A DNA stretch of 27,598 nt, taken from CAYFUR01 sp964346275 (GTDB lineage: Bacteria; Sumerlaeota; Sumerlaeia; SLMS01). The position numbers and the translations under genes were made by a program. Shown here piece after piece: positions 6,484 to 14,797 of this stretch (its first letter is position 1; each line of letters opens with the position of its first letter). The stretch spans positions 1 to 27,598 of the forward strand of contig CAYFUR010000050.1 in assembly GCA_964346275.1 (NCBI GenBank). Reading direction: 5' to 3'. Under the pieces are notes generated by a model. It ran no database searches, was not told the origin of the DNA, and saw only the letters and a program-made list of their open reading frames with translations.

Positions 6484-7850
6484 GGTTCTTTTTCCTCTGT
6501 GCTTTCACAGAACTTATCGATGCAAAAGCAATCCAACATGACGTCTGATTGTTGCGGGATGCATGCCTTCTTGCGGACGAATTCCAGTTGATCGCTTACC
6601 GTCTGGATGGACTCGATTCCCGGGAGCAGCACGGCGCGCCGGCCCCAGGCGTCGCGCATGATGACGCCATAGAGAGCCGGGTCCAGCTCCTCTTGGCGTC
6701 TCACCCCCACGGGCGGGCAGAGCACGCTGATCTCGTAGACCAGATTCTCCAGTTCGTCCTCGCGGATAGGCCCGCCGTAGGCGTCTTTCGCCACCGCCAG
6801 GGCGCGATCCGCAACCTCCTCGACGAGGTTCAACCGCGTTGGCCCGAGCGTTCCAATGCAACCCCGCAAGCTGCCATCTCTTAGCCGCACGGTGATGAAA
6901 ACTCCCGCTTTTCTGGCGAGATATCCCACAGGCGAATCCTCGAATCGCGGCAAAATGCCACGTCGCACGTAATCCTCCACGCTGCGTCGCGCCACGTTGA
7001 GCAACGCTTTGCCACCGCCGCTGTTTTCCTCTGCCCTGTCCTGCCAGAGCACCGCCAGGCAATACCCCACCCCGAACGGTCCCTCATAACTCAGCACATC
7101 ACGCCGCGTTGCATCATGGTGAATTGCAGCGAGAGCAATCCGAGTGGATTCGATAACGTCCTGGCCCGCCAGCTCCACCAGTTCCGGATCCATATCGGCA
7201 ACTTCGAGAAAATGCCCTGTCTCGAGAAGCTCAACGAATTCGTGATCAAAGCGGGCTGCTTCGGGATGATAACCGCCCGGCGCTCCGGGCTCCAGGCGGT
7301 GGCTCATATCCCCGCTGGCCACAAGGGCGACCCGCCCGCCCGCCTTTGCCGCGGCGGAAGCGAGCGCGTTTCCGAGGTCTTCGAATTGTCCTTCGCCGGG
7401 ATAGTTCAGGCTGAGAATCGCCGTCGGGCCTGCCCATCCTGCTTTTTTCAAATAATAAAGCGGCACCAGCACGCCATGATCCAGAAGGCCATCGCGAACG
7501 GGCCAGAGGTTCACATCGCGCTTTTCTGCTTCAGGCTTGAGAAGCTCCAGGAAATCCACGGCATTGGGGAGCGAAATCTCGACCTCCGGGGTGTTGAATT
7601 TCGCAAGATCGCCGTGCAGAAGTTCTTTGTCCCAATAGCCGAAGGCGCCCGGCTGGCGTGGTGAGTGGGGCGAGATCAGCACCAGCACCTCCGGACGCGT
7701 CTCCATCAGTCGACCGGCGAATTGCTCGAATGCCTCGATGGTTTTTCGCGAACCTTCCTCGCGTCCCCGGCCTACTTCCGGAACGACGATGGGCGGATGA
7801 GGAGCCAGCCCCGCGAATACAAAGTCCGGTTTCTTGTTCTTCCCTGTCAT
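6474..7850 (-). CDS. LigB/Memo-type domain fused to AMMECR1 domain
   Basis: One 458-residue protein joins two AmmeMemoRadiSam parts. Residues about 10-270 form a class III extradiol dioxygenase-like (LigB/Memo) domain with the histidines APHPP (H18), SPHSP (H62), LLDHGV (H125) and SGDMSH (H184). Residues about 280-445 form an AMMECR1 domain with its hallmark LRGCIGT (329-335). The C-terminal tail is Cys-rich. The start at 7850 has GAGGAT about 6 bases upstream; 22 extra codons upstream look non-coding. The fusion makes a physical partnership of the A and B proteins certain in this organism, and the radical SAM partner is coupled directly downstream. Enzymatic function is unknown for this family. 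Confidence 0.9.
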   Translation of the reverse strand: MTGKNKKPDFVFAGLAPHPPIVVPEVGRGREEGSRKTIEAFEQFAGRLMETRPEVLVLISPHSPRQPGAFGYWDKELLHGDLAKFNTPEVEISLPNAVDFLELLKPEAEKRDVNLWPVRDGLLDHGVLVPLYYLKKAGWAGPTAILSLNYPGEGQFEDLGNALASAAAKAGGRVALVASGDMSHRLEPGAPGGYHPEAARFDHEFVELLETGHFLEVADMDPELVELAGQDVIESTRIALAAIHHDATRRDVLSYEGPFGVGYCLAVLWQDRAEENSGGGKALLNVARRSVEDYVRRGILPRFEDSPVGYLARKAGVFITVRLRDGSLRGCIGTLGPTRLNLVEEVADRALAVAKDAYGGPIREDELENLVYEISVLCPPVGVRRQEELDPALYGVIMRDAWGRRAVLLPGIESIQTVSDQLEFVRKKACIPQQSDVMLDCFCIDKFCESTEEKEPCY

Positions 7851-7915
7851 ATCGATCCTCTTACTCCCACTGAGGTTTGGCTGATGGGTTTCCGGCGGGA
7901 AAACTCCTCTACTCA

Positions 7916-7945
7916 ATTTAAGCCAGATCAGGCTGGAATTGTCAT
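7916..7945 (-). promoter_or_regulatory. Possible promoter for the AmmeMemoRadiSam genes
   Basis: Read on the minus strand, ATGACA (7945-7940) is followed after 18 bases by TTAAAT (7921-7916), about 65 bases before the start codon at 7850. Both boxes are only 4-5 of 6 matches to the housekeeping consensus, so this is a weak prediction. Confidence 0.27.
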
Positions 7946-8174
7946 CTAAAAAAGTCTCTACGAAGCAGAGTCAAAAAAGAAGCCACTCGCAAAGTCCGGA
8001 AAGGACAAATCTCCAAGCCCGAATCACTTCCTGGATTACTTTCTGGGGGAAACTCTGGGGCTCAGGTGGAACACTAATTGCCCATTTGAGTCGTAGTGGA
8101 GTTTGCACCTTTCTCTGCCAGGAAGGGTGTGCAGGGCCCGGCGATCACGCCCCTCGGATCGCCGGGCTTTTTTT
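7945..8174 (+). ncRNA. Candidate orphan small RNA ending in a strong terminator
   Basis: The 333 bases between the divergent start at 7850 and the end of the protease gene at 8184 contain no convincing protein gene. They end in a textbook plus-strand terminator (8136-8174), yet no plus-strand gene precedes it. A plus-strand transcript must therefore begin within this interval or be unrecognised. The left boundary given here is arbitrary, and I found no good promoter. Small hairpins such as GTCC-GGAAA-GGAC near 8000 are present. I do not recognise 6S, SRP, tmRNA, RNase P or a known riboswitch. Confidence 0.25.
8136..8174 (+). terminator. Rho-independent terminator, plus-strand orientation
   Basis: The arms GCCCGGCGATC (8136-8146) and GATCGCCGGGC (8157-8167) form a perfect 11-bp stem with a 10-base loop, followed by seven Ts (8168-8174). 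It sits 9 bases beyond the stop of the minus-strand protease gene, but on that strand the hairpin is preceded by As and not followed by Ts, so it is oriented for a plus-strand transcript. Confidence 0.85.
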
Positions 8175-8183
8175 GTCCAGGCC

Positions 8184-9356
8184 TTACGCCGACTGGATCT
8201 GCATCCACCGCATGAAATCCTGGCGCCGGAGCACGCCCGCAAGGCTTCCATCACGGCCCAGGACAGGGAGACGCCCGACATTCCGTGTCATCAGCCTGTT
8301 GAAGGCCTCCGCCGCGTCGTCTTCCTCGCCCACGGTTTCCATTTCCGAGGCTTTGGTCATTATGCGCGACACCGGGGTTTCGTCCCGCTCCTCGCGGGAC
8401 ACCGAGCGCACATCCTGGAGCGTCACGATGCCCTGGAGCTGGCCCTCTTCCACGACGGGAAAGGCGTAGTCATCCGTTTGAAGAATGTGGTCGTGAATCA
8501 AGTCGCCCACGCTAATGTGAGGCGGCACCTCGTGAGGGTCTTTGCGCATGATGCGGCCGACAGGCACGCCTTCCAGCATGTCGCGGATGACCACCTGCTG
8601 GTAGCTCTGCACGGAAGCCGCATGGAGAAACCACCCGATGAACGCCAGCCAGAGTCCGCCAACGAGGCCGGTTCCGAAAATGGGAACGCGCACGCCAAGC
8701 GCCATGGCCACGCCGGTGAAGATCATCAGCCAGGCGACCCCTTGCCCGACGGCGGAGGCCCAGCGCGTCGCGCGCCTGACATCGCCCAGAATCCCCCACA
8801 GGATCGAGCGCAGAATCCGCCCGCCATCCAGCGGAAAACCCGGCAGCATGTTGAAAACCCCAAGCAGGAGATTGATCTGCCCAAGCCAGAGCAGCAGCGT
8901 GGCCACCGGCCCGAGCGGCTGCATGAATTCCTTCGCATTTTCAGGCATCTGTTCCATGGGCCCGATCAAGGCGCCGGCCCCCATCGCAAAGACGACGCCG
9001 AGGATAATACTGGTCAACGGGCCGACAATAGTGATCAGGAATTCCGCCTTTGGCGAGGGGGGATCGCGCTGGATATTTGAAATCCCGCCAAAGAGAAAAA
9101 GCGTAATCTTCTTTACGGGTACCCCCTGCGCCCTGGCGACCAGCGAGTGTGCATATTCGTGAGCCAGCACCGACCCGAAAAAGAGCAGCGAAGCGGCCAA
9201 TGCCGTCCCCCATATCACCGCCGACCCCCAGTCCTCGTGCAGACTCCCGAGCACAAACCCGAGATTGCCTGTCACCAGCAGGAAGATCAGGAACCAGCTC
9301 CAATCGAGCTGGACCACGATCCCCAGAAACTTTCCCAGGCGAATTCCTCGATCCAT
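8184..9356 (-). CDS. Site-2-type M50 zinc metalloprotease with two CBS domains
   Basis: This is an intramembrane zinc protease of the site-2 protease/SpoIVFB branch; relatives cleave membrane-bound regulators. The 390-residue protein has several membrane segments, the zinc motif HEYAH (66-70) and the second catalytic motif NMLPGFPLDGGR (169-180, D177). A C-terminal pair of CBS domains (about 255-385; VGRIMRKDP and VSRIMTKASEMETV begin the two halves) is expected to bind a nucleotide and tune activity. I prefer the ATG at 9356 over one 11 codons upstream because GGAGA precedes it at normal spacing and MDRGIRLGKF matches typical family starts. No obvious substrate such as an anti-sigma factor is adjacent. 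Confidence 0.93.
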   Translation of the reverse strand: MDRGIRLGKFLGIVVQLDWSWFLIFLLVTGNLGFVLGSLHEDWGSAVIWGTALAASLLFFGSVLAHEYAHSLVARAQGVPVKKITLFLFGGISNIQRDPPSPKAEFLITIVGPLTSIILGVVFAMGAGALIGPMEQMPENAKEFMQPLGPVATLLLWLGQINLLLGVFNMLPGFPLDGGRILRSILWGILGDVRRATRWASAVGQGVAWLMIFTGVAMALGVRVPIFGTGLVGGLWLAFIGWFLHAASVQSYQQVVIRDMLEGVPVGRIMRKDPHEVPPHISVGDLIHDHILQTDDYAFPVVEEGQLQGIVTLQDVRSVSREERDETPVSRIMTKASEMETVGEEDDAAEAFNRLMTRNVGRLPVLGRDGSLAGVLRRQDFMRWMQIQSA

Positions 9357-9452
9357 TATCTTTTCTCTCCGCGTATCATATTCAGCCATTTTGAGGGAAT
9401 GCGATTTTTAAACCATCATGAGCGATGCAGGCGTCCACGCCGCGGTCGCGCG

Positions 9453-9590
9453 TCATGTGAAATGACTCCCCGCCAGCGTGTCGCCGATGCGGCGGTCGCC
9501 CCGCTTTTTGAATTTCTTCAATGCCTTGGCGGCGGCCCGCGGCGCATGGACGGGAAAAGTCCGTCGCAGGGCCGTTTGCCTTCGGATCAC
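9453..9590 (-). CDS. Candidate 45-residue highly basic small protein
   Basis: A GTG at 9590 overlaps the TGA stop of the phosphoglycerate mutase gene (GTGA), a classic coupling arrangement. It opens a 45-codon frame that is very rich in Arg and Lys, including AAAKALKKFKKRGDRRIGD, ending GDTLAGSHFT. Such composition suggests nucleic-acid or ribosome binding if real. I know no homologue, and a high-GC genome gives many spurious frames, so this is only a candidate. The remaining 96 bases to the protease start hold nothing evident. Confidence 0.3.
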   Translation of the reverse strand: MIRRQTALRRTFPVHAPRAAAKALKKFKKRGDRRIGDTLAGSHFT

Positions 9591-10792
9591 GCGCCAAACT
9601 TCTCAAGCCGCAGAGCATTCCCCATCGCCAGTGGCATCAGGTCCGGCCCCGGGAAACGCGGTCCGAGGGAGCCCGCAAGGCAAGCGCGTTCGCCGAACTC
9701 CTGGACGCTGTCGGGACGGCAATGCCGCGACCACATGAGCACGGGGACCGGGTGCCAGCTATGATACTTCATCGCGGCCGGGGTGGAGTGGTCGCCAGTA
9801 ACGACAACGACGTCGGGGTCGAGTTCCAGGAGTCTTGGCAACTGGGCGTCCACCTCCTCGATGAGCGCCACTTTCCCATCAAAATCGCCGTCCTCCCCTT
9901 TACTGTCTATACGTTTGACATGAAGGTAGAAAAAATCGTAATCCGCCCAGCTTTTCTCAAGCGTTTCAAACTCTTCTTCAACTTCGCTGCCCGTGGAAAG
10001 GGCTTCCATGCCGAGAAGTTTGGCCACGCCTCGATACATCGGGTATCCGGCGATTGCGGCTGCTTTCAGGTTAAAGACTTCCGGAAACGTCGGCCAGTCG
10101 GGGCGCTGGGCGAAGCCGCGCAGCAACAACATATTCGCCGGATGCTGGTCCGCCAGCTTCTTCTTCGCCTCTTCCAGAAAGCGGCTGACATGGTGAATCG
10201 TGGGTTCGGCTTCGCGTGCCAGCGCTCGCGGCTCCAATGGTTTGCAGCCAGTCGACTGGGGATCAGTATCAGTGATCTGGTCGTGCAGGTCTTCTCCGCG
10301 CAGCACAAAAAGCAGGCGGTGCTCCTTCACGGTCTCCACGAAAACCTGGACTCCGGGAATCTCGATTTGTTGGAGGATTGCACAAAGCTCGCGATTCTTC
10401 TCGGTGCTGATGCGCCCGGCCCGCCGGTCGGTGACCCTCCCCGCGTCATCGAGCGTGCAGAAATTGCCGCGCGCGGCAAGGTCTCCCGGCCTCAGATCGA
10501 AATCGACCCCCAGCGCCGCCAGGACCCCCCGGCCTACCTGATACTTGAGCGGATCGTATCCGAAGAGTGACAGATGGCCCGGCCCGCTGCCAGGGGTGAT
10601 TCCCGCTCCGACGACCTGGTGGAGTCCCGTGGCGCTCTCCCCCGCCAGCACATCCAGGTTGGGAGTTCGCGCGGATTCCAGTTCCGTTTTTCCGCCGGTT
10701 TCCACGGGCAGCCCGCCCAGGCCATCCATGACCAACAGGGCAATCTTTGTATCCGATGGTTTTGCCAGACTGCGAATGACGTTCAGATCCAT
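9587..10792 (-). CDS. apgM: Cofactor-independent phosphoglycerate mutase, archaeal-type ApgM
   Basis: ApgM interconverts 3- and 2-phosphoglycerate in glycolysis and gluconeogenesis without 2,3-bisphosphoglycerate, using two metal ions. The 401-residue alkaline-phosphatase-superfamily protein shows LLVMDGLGGLP (19-29, metal Asp 23), ITPGSGPGHLSLFGYDP (65-81, catalytic Ser 69 by family position), YLHVKRID with metal ligands, and VVTGDHSTP near the C-terminus with the Asp-His metal pair. The ATG at 10792 has AAGGAGG about 8 bases upstream, a strong site. It lies 70 bases after a truncated DNA glycosylase frame on the same strand, and a candidate basic ORF overlaps its stop. Confidence 0.95.
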   Translation of the reverse strand: MDLNVIRSLAKPSDTKIALLVMDGLGGLPVETGGKTELESARTPNLDVLAGESATGLHQVVGAGITPGSGPGHLSLFGYDPLKYQVGRGVLAALGVDFDLRPGDLAARGNFCTLDDAGRVTDRRAGRISTEKNRELCAILQQIEIPGVQVFVETVKEHRLLFVLRGEDLHDQITDTDPQSTGCKPLEPRALAREAEPTIHHVSRFLEEAKKKLADQHPANMLLLRGFAQRPDWPTFPEVFNLKAAAIAGYPMYRGVAKLLGMEALSTGSEVEEEFETLEKSWADYDFFYLHVKRIDSKGEDGDFDGKVALIEEVDAQLPRLLELDPDVVVVTGDHSTPAAMKYHSWHPVPVLMWSRHCRPDSVQEFGERACLAGSLGPRFPGPDLMPLAMGNALRLEKFGA

Positions 10793-10862
10793 TTTCGTCC
10801 GCCTCCTTGCAGGGGTCGGGTTCCAGGGGAAAGGGTTGGGCGATCAGGCTTTTGCCTGGTGT

Positions 10863-11024
10863 TCAAATCTCGCGCAGGGATTTTCCCTTCAACGCCCCCT
10901 GGATTTTCCGCGCGGGGACTTGGAGCACCTTTTTGTTCTCGAATTCGACCCGAGCCACTTTTTGCCTGAGAGCCGTCGAATCCAGATAACGGCGAAACAC
11001 CTCGACATCGGGCAATTCTGGCAT
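10863..11024 (-). pseudogene. N-terminal stump of an Fpg/Nei-type DNA glycosylase
   Basis: The 53 codons begin MPELPDVEVFRRYLD, the unmistakable start of formamidopyrimidine-DNA glycosylase/endonuclease VIII, where the N-terminal Pro and Glu are catalytic. They run on through ALKGKSLREI and then stop. Full-length enzymes have about 270-290 residues, including a helix-two-turn-helix and a zinc finger. No continuation is visible in any frame in the 70 bases before apgM. GGGAGA lies about 6 bases before the ATG, so the stump may still be translated. It is either a decayed gene whose 3-prime part was deleted, or a retained domain of unknown use. Confidence 0.7.
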
Positions 11025-11161
11025 CTTTATCTCCCAAATTCCGCTATCATTTCGACTCACCTTTCTTACTGATGCATAAAGCGTACTGAACGCTCAATGC
11101 CACGGAACGGATCATGCCACTTCAGCCTTTCTGGCAACTCCTGTGTTCCGAAGAGGATTGA

Positions 11162-13450
11162 ATGCGTTACTTTTACTGGCCCTTGCTCAAGCGAATCATC
11201 CGCCGGGCTGCCCGTACCCACGGGTTTCTTGACCCGCTGACGCTCTATTCCAACCTGGAGGCATTTGCCCAGCCCTCGGAAGTTGCCGCCCCCGTGGAAC
11301 TCCTCCGCGCCGGACTCGTCTTCCACGCCCGGGGAATGCTCAACACAAAGGCCATCCAGAGTAACCTGGATTGGAACTGGCCCTATTGGATCCGCCATCA
11401 GTTCGATCCCCACAGCGACGCGTTCATCCCCCGGTCCTTTTCCGTCACCCATGTGAACCTGACCCACCGGAATTGGACCGCCGTGGGTATTCCCAACTGC
11501 CACCCCATGCCCATCATCGATCCCCGCGGCCTGGTGACTCCACACCTCGATGGATGGTCCATCGATGCTTTTGTCCAGGACGAAGAGGGAAACACGCTGG
11601 TTCCTGCCCGAACGGAAGGCGCGAACCAGCAATTTCACCTGGGAGAAAAAAACGTTTCCGTGCGGACCTGGCTCGGCGAAGGAGATCTTCATCTCGCATC
11701 GGAAGCCAGCGTCATCCTCCATAATGGGCGCCCCATGGCGCGCATTCGATACCGGGCCCAGGCGCCGGGAGAAAGCCGCCTGGCCGTTTCTCTTCGCCCC
11801 TTCAATCCCGAAGGCGTTTCCCTCATCCAGCGCATCAAGGCTTCTTCCACCGGAAAGTCCTGGCTCGTGGACCGCGAATCTCCCGTCTATTTCAGCCGCC
11901 CCGCCGCTGGCCATGCCATGTCGACCTATCACCAGGGCGACGTCATGGCTTCCCCGCTGGGTGACCAGGAAATCAGCGAAGTCCATTGCCGGGTGGGAAT
12001 GGCCACCGCGGCGGCGGCTTTCCCCTTCAAAGACCATGGGCACATTAACGTCTATATCCCCCTGAAGGCGGATCCGGAAACACCCGGGATATTTCCCGCC
12101 GGAGAGGGAGCGCAAAGCTGGGACGATGCCCTCGAAAATGTGGCCCGCCTCCGTATTCCCAACGAAGAATTCCAGTTTCTTTACGATGCCGCCGTCCGCT
12201 CGCTTATTCTCCATTCCCCCCTCGATGTCTATCCGGGGCCTTATACCTACAAGCGCTTCTGGTTTCGCGATGCCGCCCTCATGCTCAACGCCATGTCATC
12301 TCTCGGCATGCACAGCCGCGTCGAACGGCTCCTGGACCAGTTCCTCCCCCGCCAGGACCTCAACGGCTACTTCCGCTCGCAGGAGGGCGAATGGGATTCC
12401 AATGGCCAGGTGCTCTGGGCCTTCAAACGCCATATTGACCTGTCCGGCCAGCGGCTCAAGAAAGACTGGCGCCGCTCCATTCTGCGCGGTGCCCGCTGGA
12501 TCGACCGCAAGCGCCAGCCCGATGACCTTCCCGATCTCGACGCCGGGCTGCTTCCAGCCGGATTCAGCGCCGAGCACCTTGGGAACAATGATTATTACTA
12601 CTGGGATGACTACTGGAGCGTCGCCGGCCTGCGAAGCGCCTCCGAACTCTTTGCACGGGAGGGCAACCAGCGGCAGGCGCGCCGCCTCGAGGTCTATGGC
12701 GAGCGCCTCATGAATGCTATCGAACGCAGTCTCGAGCGTTCACGCAGTATCAGGGGGATCGATGCGATACCCGCATCGCCCCATCGCCGCATGGATGCCG
12801 GCGCCATTGGTTCCATTGCCTCTGGCTATCCCCTTCAGATCTATCCGCCCAACCACATCCCGCTGCTCAATACGGTCAACTTCCTTCGCGAGCAATGCTC
12901 CTTCGAAGGGACGTTTTTCCAGGATATGATTCACTCCGGCATCAATGTCTATCTTTCTATACATATTGCCCAGGTGCTCCTGAGAAGTGAAGACCCCGAA
13001 TTCTATCCCATCGTCGAAAAAGTCGCGGGCCTGGCCTCTCCAACAGGCCAGTGGCCCGAAGCCATTCACCCACGCACCAGGGGCGGCTGTATGGGCGATG
13101 GCCAGCATATCTGGGCGGCGGCGGAGTGGCTCATGATGATCCGCAACATGTTCGTCCGCGAAGAAGGCGAAACCTTGGTCCTTGCTTCGGGGCTCGTGGA
13201 AGAGATGCGCCAGCAAGGGGAGACAATTGAGTTCGGCCCCACCGCAACACCCTTCGGCGACATCTCTCTCAGCCTGGAAGAAACAGGGGAGAACATCCGT
13301 CTTTCCTGGAAAACCAACTGGCGCCACAAACCCGATTCCCTCGTGATTGCCCTCCCGGGCTTCGAGAACCAGGCAGTCGATCCCGGGCAAACCTACCTGG
13401 AAATCAACAAGTCATCACGAAAGGAACACAAGGGAGGGACAACATCATGA
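11162..13450 (+). CDS. Six-hairpin glycosidase-like protein (glycogen-debranching type)
   Basis: The 762-residue protein looks like a two-domain glycoside hydrolase. An N-terminal beta-rich region (about 40-330) contains LDGWSIDAFVQDEEGNTLVPAR. A C-terminal (alpha/alpha)6 barrel (about 345-680) has signatures of the GH15/GH63/amylo-1,6-glucosidase clan: YKRFWFRDAALML (363-375), EWDSNGQVLWAF (about 409-420) and GGCMGDGQHIWAAAEW. Acidic residues in these motifs are the candidate catalytic groups, but I cannot assign family or substrate. There is no signal peptide, so it acts in the cytoplasm. GAGGATTGA precedes the ATG. Its end overlaps the start of the GT4 gene by 4 bases (ATGA), so the two enzymes are made together and probably act on one glycan. 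Confidence 0.75.
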   Translation: MRYFYWPLLKRIIRRAARTHGFLDPLTLYSNLEAFAQPSEVAAPVELLRAGLVFHARGMLNTKAIQSNLDWNWPYWIRHQFDPHSDAFIPRSFSVTHVNLTHRNWTAVGIPNCHPMPIIDPRGLVTPHLDGWSIDAFVQDEEGNTLVPARTEGANQQFHLGEKNVSVRTWLGEGDLHLASEASVILHNGRPMARIRYRAQAPGESRLAVSLRPFNPEGVSLIQRIKASSTGKSWLVDRESPVYFSRPAAGHAMSTYHQGDVMASPLGDQEISEVHCRVGMATAAAAFPFKDHGHINVYIPLKADPETPGIFPAGEGAQSWDDALENVARLRIPNEEFQFLYDAAVRSLILHSPLDVYPGPYTYKRFWFRDAALMLNAMSSLGMHSRVERLLDQFLPRQDLNGYFRSQEGEWDSNGQVLWAFKRHIDLSGQRLKKDWRRSILRGARWIDRKRQPDDLPDLDAGLLPAGFSAEHLGNNDYYYWDDYWSVAGLRSASELFAREGNQRQARRLEVYGERLMNAIERSLERSRSIRGIDAIPASPHRRMDAGAIGSIASGYPLQIYPPNHIPLLNTVNFLREQCSFEGTFFQDMIHSGINVYLSIHIAQVLLRSEDPEFYPIVEKVAGLASPTGQWPEAIHPRTRGGCMGDGQHIWAAAEWLMMIRNMFVREEGETLVLASGLVEEMRQQGETIEFGPTATPFGDISLSLEETGENIRLSWKTNWRHKPDSLVIALPGFENQAVDPGQTYLEINKSSRKEHKGGTTS

Positions 13451-14745
13451 ACATCCTCATGTTTACCAATACTTATACGCCCCACGTGGGAGGAGTCGCC
13501 CGCTCTGTTGAGCGTTTTCGCGGCCGAATGCGCGAGCACGGCCATCGCGTCGTGGTCGTCTCCCCCGAGTTCCCCGACCAGCCCGAGCAGGAAGAAGACG
13601 TCATCCGCATCCCCGCGATCCAGAATTTCAATGGCAGCGATTTCTCCCTCAGCCTTCCTGTCCTCTTCCTCGATAAACTGATCGAGAAAGACTTCAAGCC
13701 CGACATCATCCACTCCCACCACCCATACCTCCTTGGTGATACGGGGCTTCGCGCCAGCGCCAAAATGGGCGTTCCCCTCGTTTTCACCCACCATACCATG
13801 TACGAAAAATACACGCACTATGTGCCAGGAGACAGCACGACGATGCAGCACTTCGTGATCGAGCTGTCCACCGGATACGCCAACATGTGCGACCGCGTCA
13901 TTGCCCCCAGCGAAAGCGTGAAGGATATCCTGCGCGAGCGGGGCGTCGAAACGCCCGTGGAGGTTATCCCAACGGGCGTTGTCATCGAAGATTTTCAAAC
14001 CGGAGATGGCCAGTCTATACGAAACAGGATGAATATCCCTCGAGACGCTTATGTCATTGGGCATCTGGGCCGACTGGCACCGGAAAAAAACCTGGAATTC
14101 CTGACGCGGGCGGTGACGGCTTTTCTCAAGGAAAACGGCGAGGCCCATTTCCTCGTCGTTGGGGAAGGTCCCTCCGAAGGAGAAATGGCCCGCATCTGTG
14201 AAGATTCAGGCCTGGCGGGCCGCCTTCACTTCACCGGCTCGCTCACAGGGCAGGAAGTTGCCGATGCCTATCACGCCATGGATGTCTTCGCGTTCGCCTC
14301 GAAAACAGAAACTCAAGGGATGGTGCTGACTGAAGCGATGGCCGCCGGAGTACCCGTCGTTGCCCTCGACGCCTCCGGCGCCCGGGAAGTCGTGCGCGAC
14401 AGGGAAAACGGCCGCCTGCTGCCGGACGAGACCGAAGAGGAATTCTCAAAGGCCATCGAATGGGTCCGCCACCGCCAAAAGGAAAACCCAAAGCCCCTTC
14501 AAGAGGCCGTTCAACAGACTGCGCGGGACTTCTCTCTGGAAGCCTGCACGCGAGACACGCTCAATCTTTACACGGAACTCCTCGGCCAGAAGACCTATCG
14601 CTCGAAGTTTGAGGAGAAATCCTGGGATCGAATCCGCCGCCTCCTGGAACAGGAATGGCACCTGTGGAGCAACCGCTTCAACGCCATGTCCACGGCGCTC
14701 TCCAGGGAAGAAGAAAAGGAGAAAGAAAAAGAAGACGGCGGATAA
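13447..14745 (+). CDS. GT4-family glycosyltransferase
   Basis: This is a GT-B fold retaining glycosyltransferase. The 432-residue product starts MNILMFTNTYTPHVGGVARSV, with the glycine-rich acceptor-side loop G15-G16. It has IIHSHHPYLLGDTG, the sugar-nucleotide strand LGRLAPEKN, and the EX7E region ETQGMVLTEAMAAGVPVVA. Overall it resembles diacylglycerol glucosyltransferases and related GT4 enzymes; donor and acceptor cannot be told from sequence. The C-terminus is an extended charged tail (REEEKEKEKEDGG). GGGAGG lies about 9 bases before the ATG, which overlaps the stop of the glycosidase gene. A 7-bp inverted repeat spans the stop codon. Confidence 0.9.
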   Translation: MNILMFTNTYTPHVGGVARSVERFRGRMREHGHRVVVVSPEFPDQPEQEEDVIRIPAIQNFNGSDFSLSLPVLFLDKLIEKDFKPDIIHSHHPYLLGDTGLRASAKMGVPLVFTHHTMYEKYTHYVPGDSTTMQHFVIELSTGYANMCDRVIAPSESVKDILRERGVETPVEVIPTGVVIEDFQTGDGQSIRNRMNIPRDAYVIGHLGRLAPEKNLEFLTRAVTAFLKENGEAHFLVVGEGPSEGEMARICEDSGLAGRLHFTGSLTGQEVADAYHAMDVFAFASKTETQGMVLTEAMAAGVPVVALDASGAREVVRDRENGRLLPDETEEEFSKAIEWVRHRQKENPKPLQEAVQQTARDFSLEACTRDTLNLYTELLGQKTYRSKFEEKSWDRIRRLLEQEWHLWSNRFNAMSTALSREEEKEKEKEDGG

Positions 14746-14764
14746 GCTTTTCAGCCCATCCGCC
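14737..14764. terminator. Weak hairpin between convergent genes
   Basis: GGCGGAT (14737-14743, overlapping the end of the GT4 gene) pairs with ATCCGCC (14758-14764) around a 14-base loop. There is no long T-run. It lies in the 52-base convergent gap, so a bidirectional 3-prime end function is plausible but unproven. Confidence 0.3.
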
Positions 14765-14797
14765 GCCACCAGATTCAACCCGTGGAATTCCTTCGGC

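Noticed and set aside
7975..8020. Resemblance of a GGAA-loop hairpin to the SRP RNA tip
   Set aside because: The conserved asymmetric loop sequence of SRP RNA is missing and the hairpin loop has an extra A; no SRP match can be supported.
8103..9080. A 325-codon plus-strand frame opposite the M50 protease
   Set aside because: It is a shadow frame; its translation is repetitive in His, Arg and Pro, and the protease reading is certain.
11066..12214. A 382-codon minus-strand frame opposite the glycosidase gene
   Set aside because: It has no recognisable motif; the plus-strand glycosidase reading with a coupled GT4 gene is far better supported.
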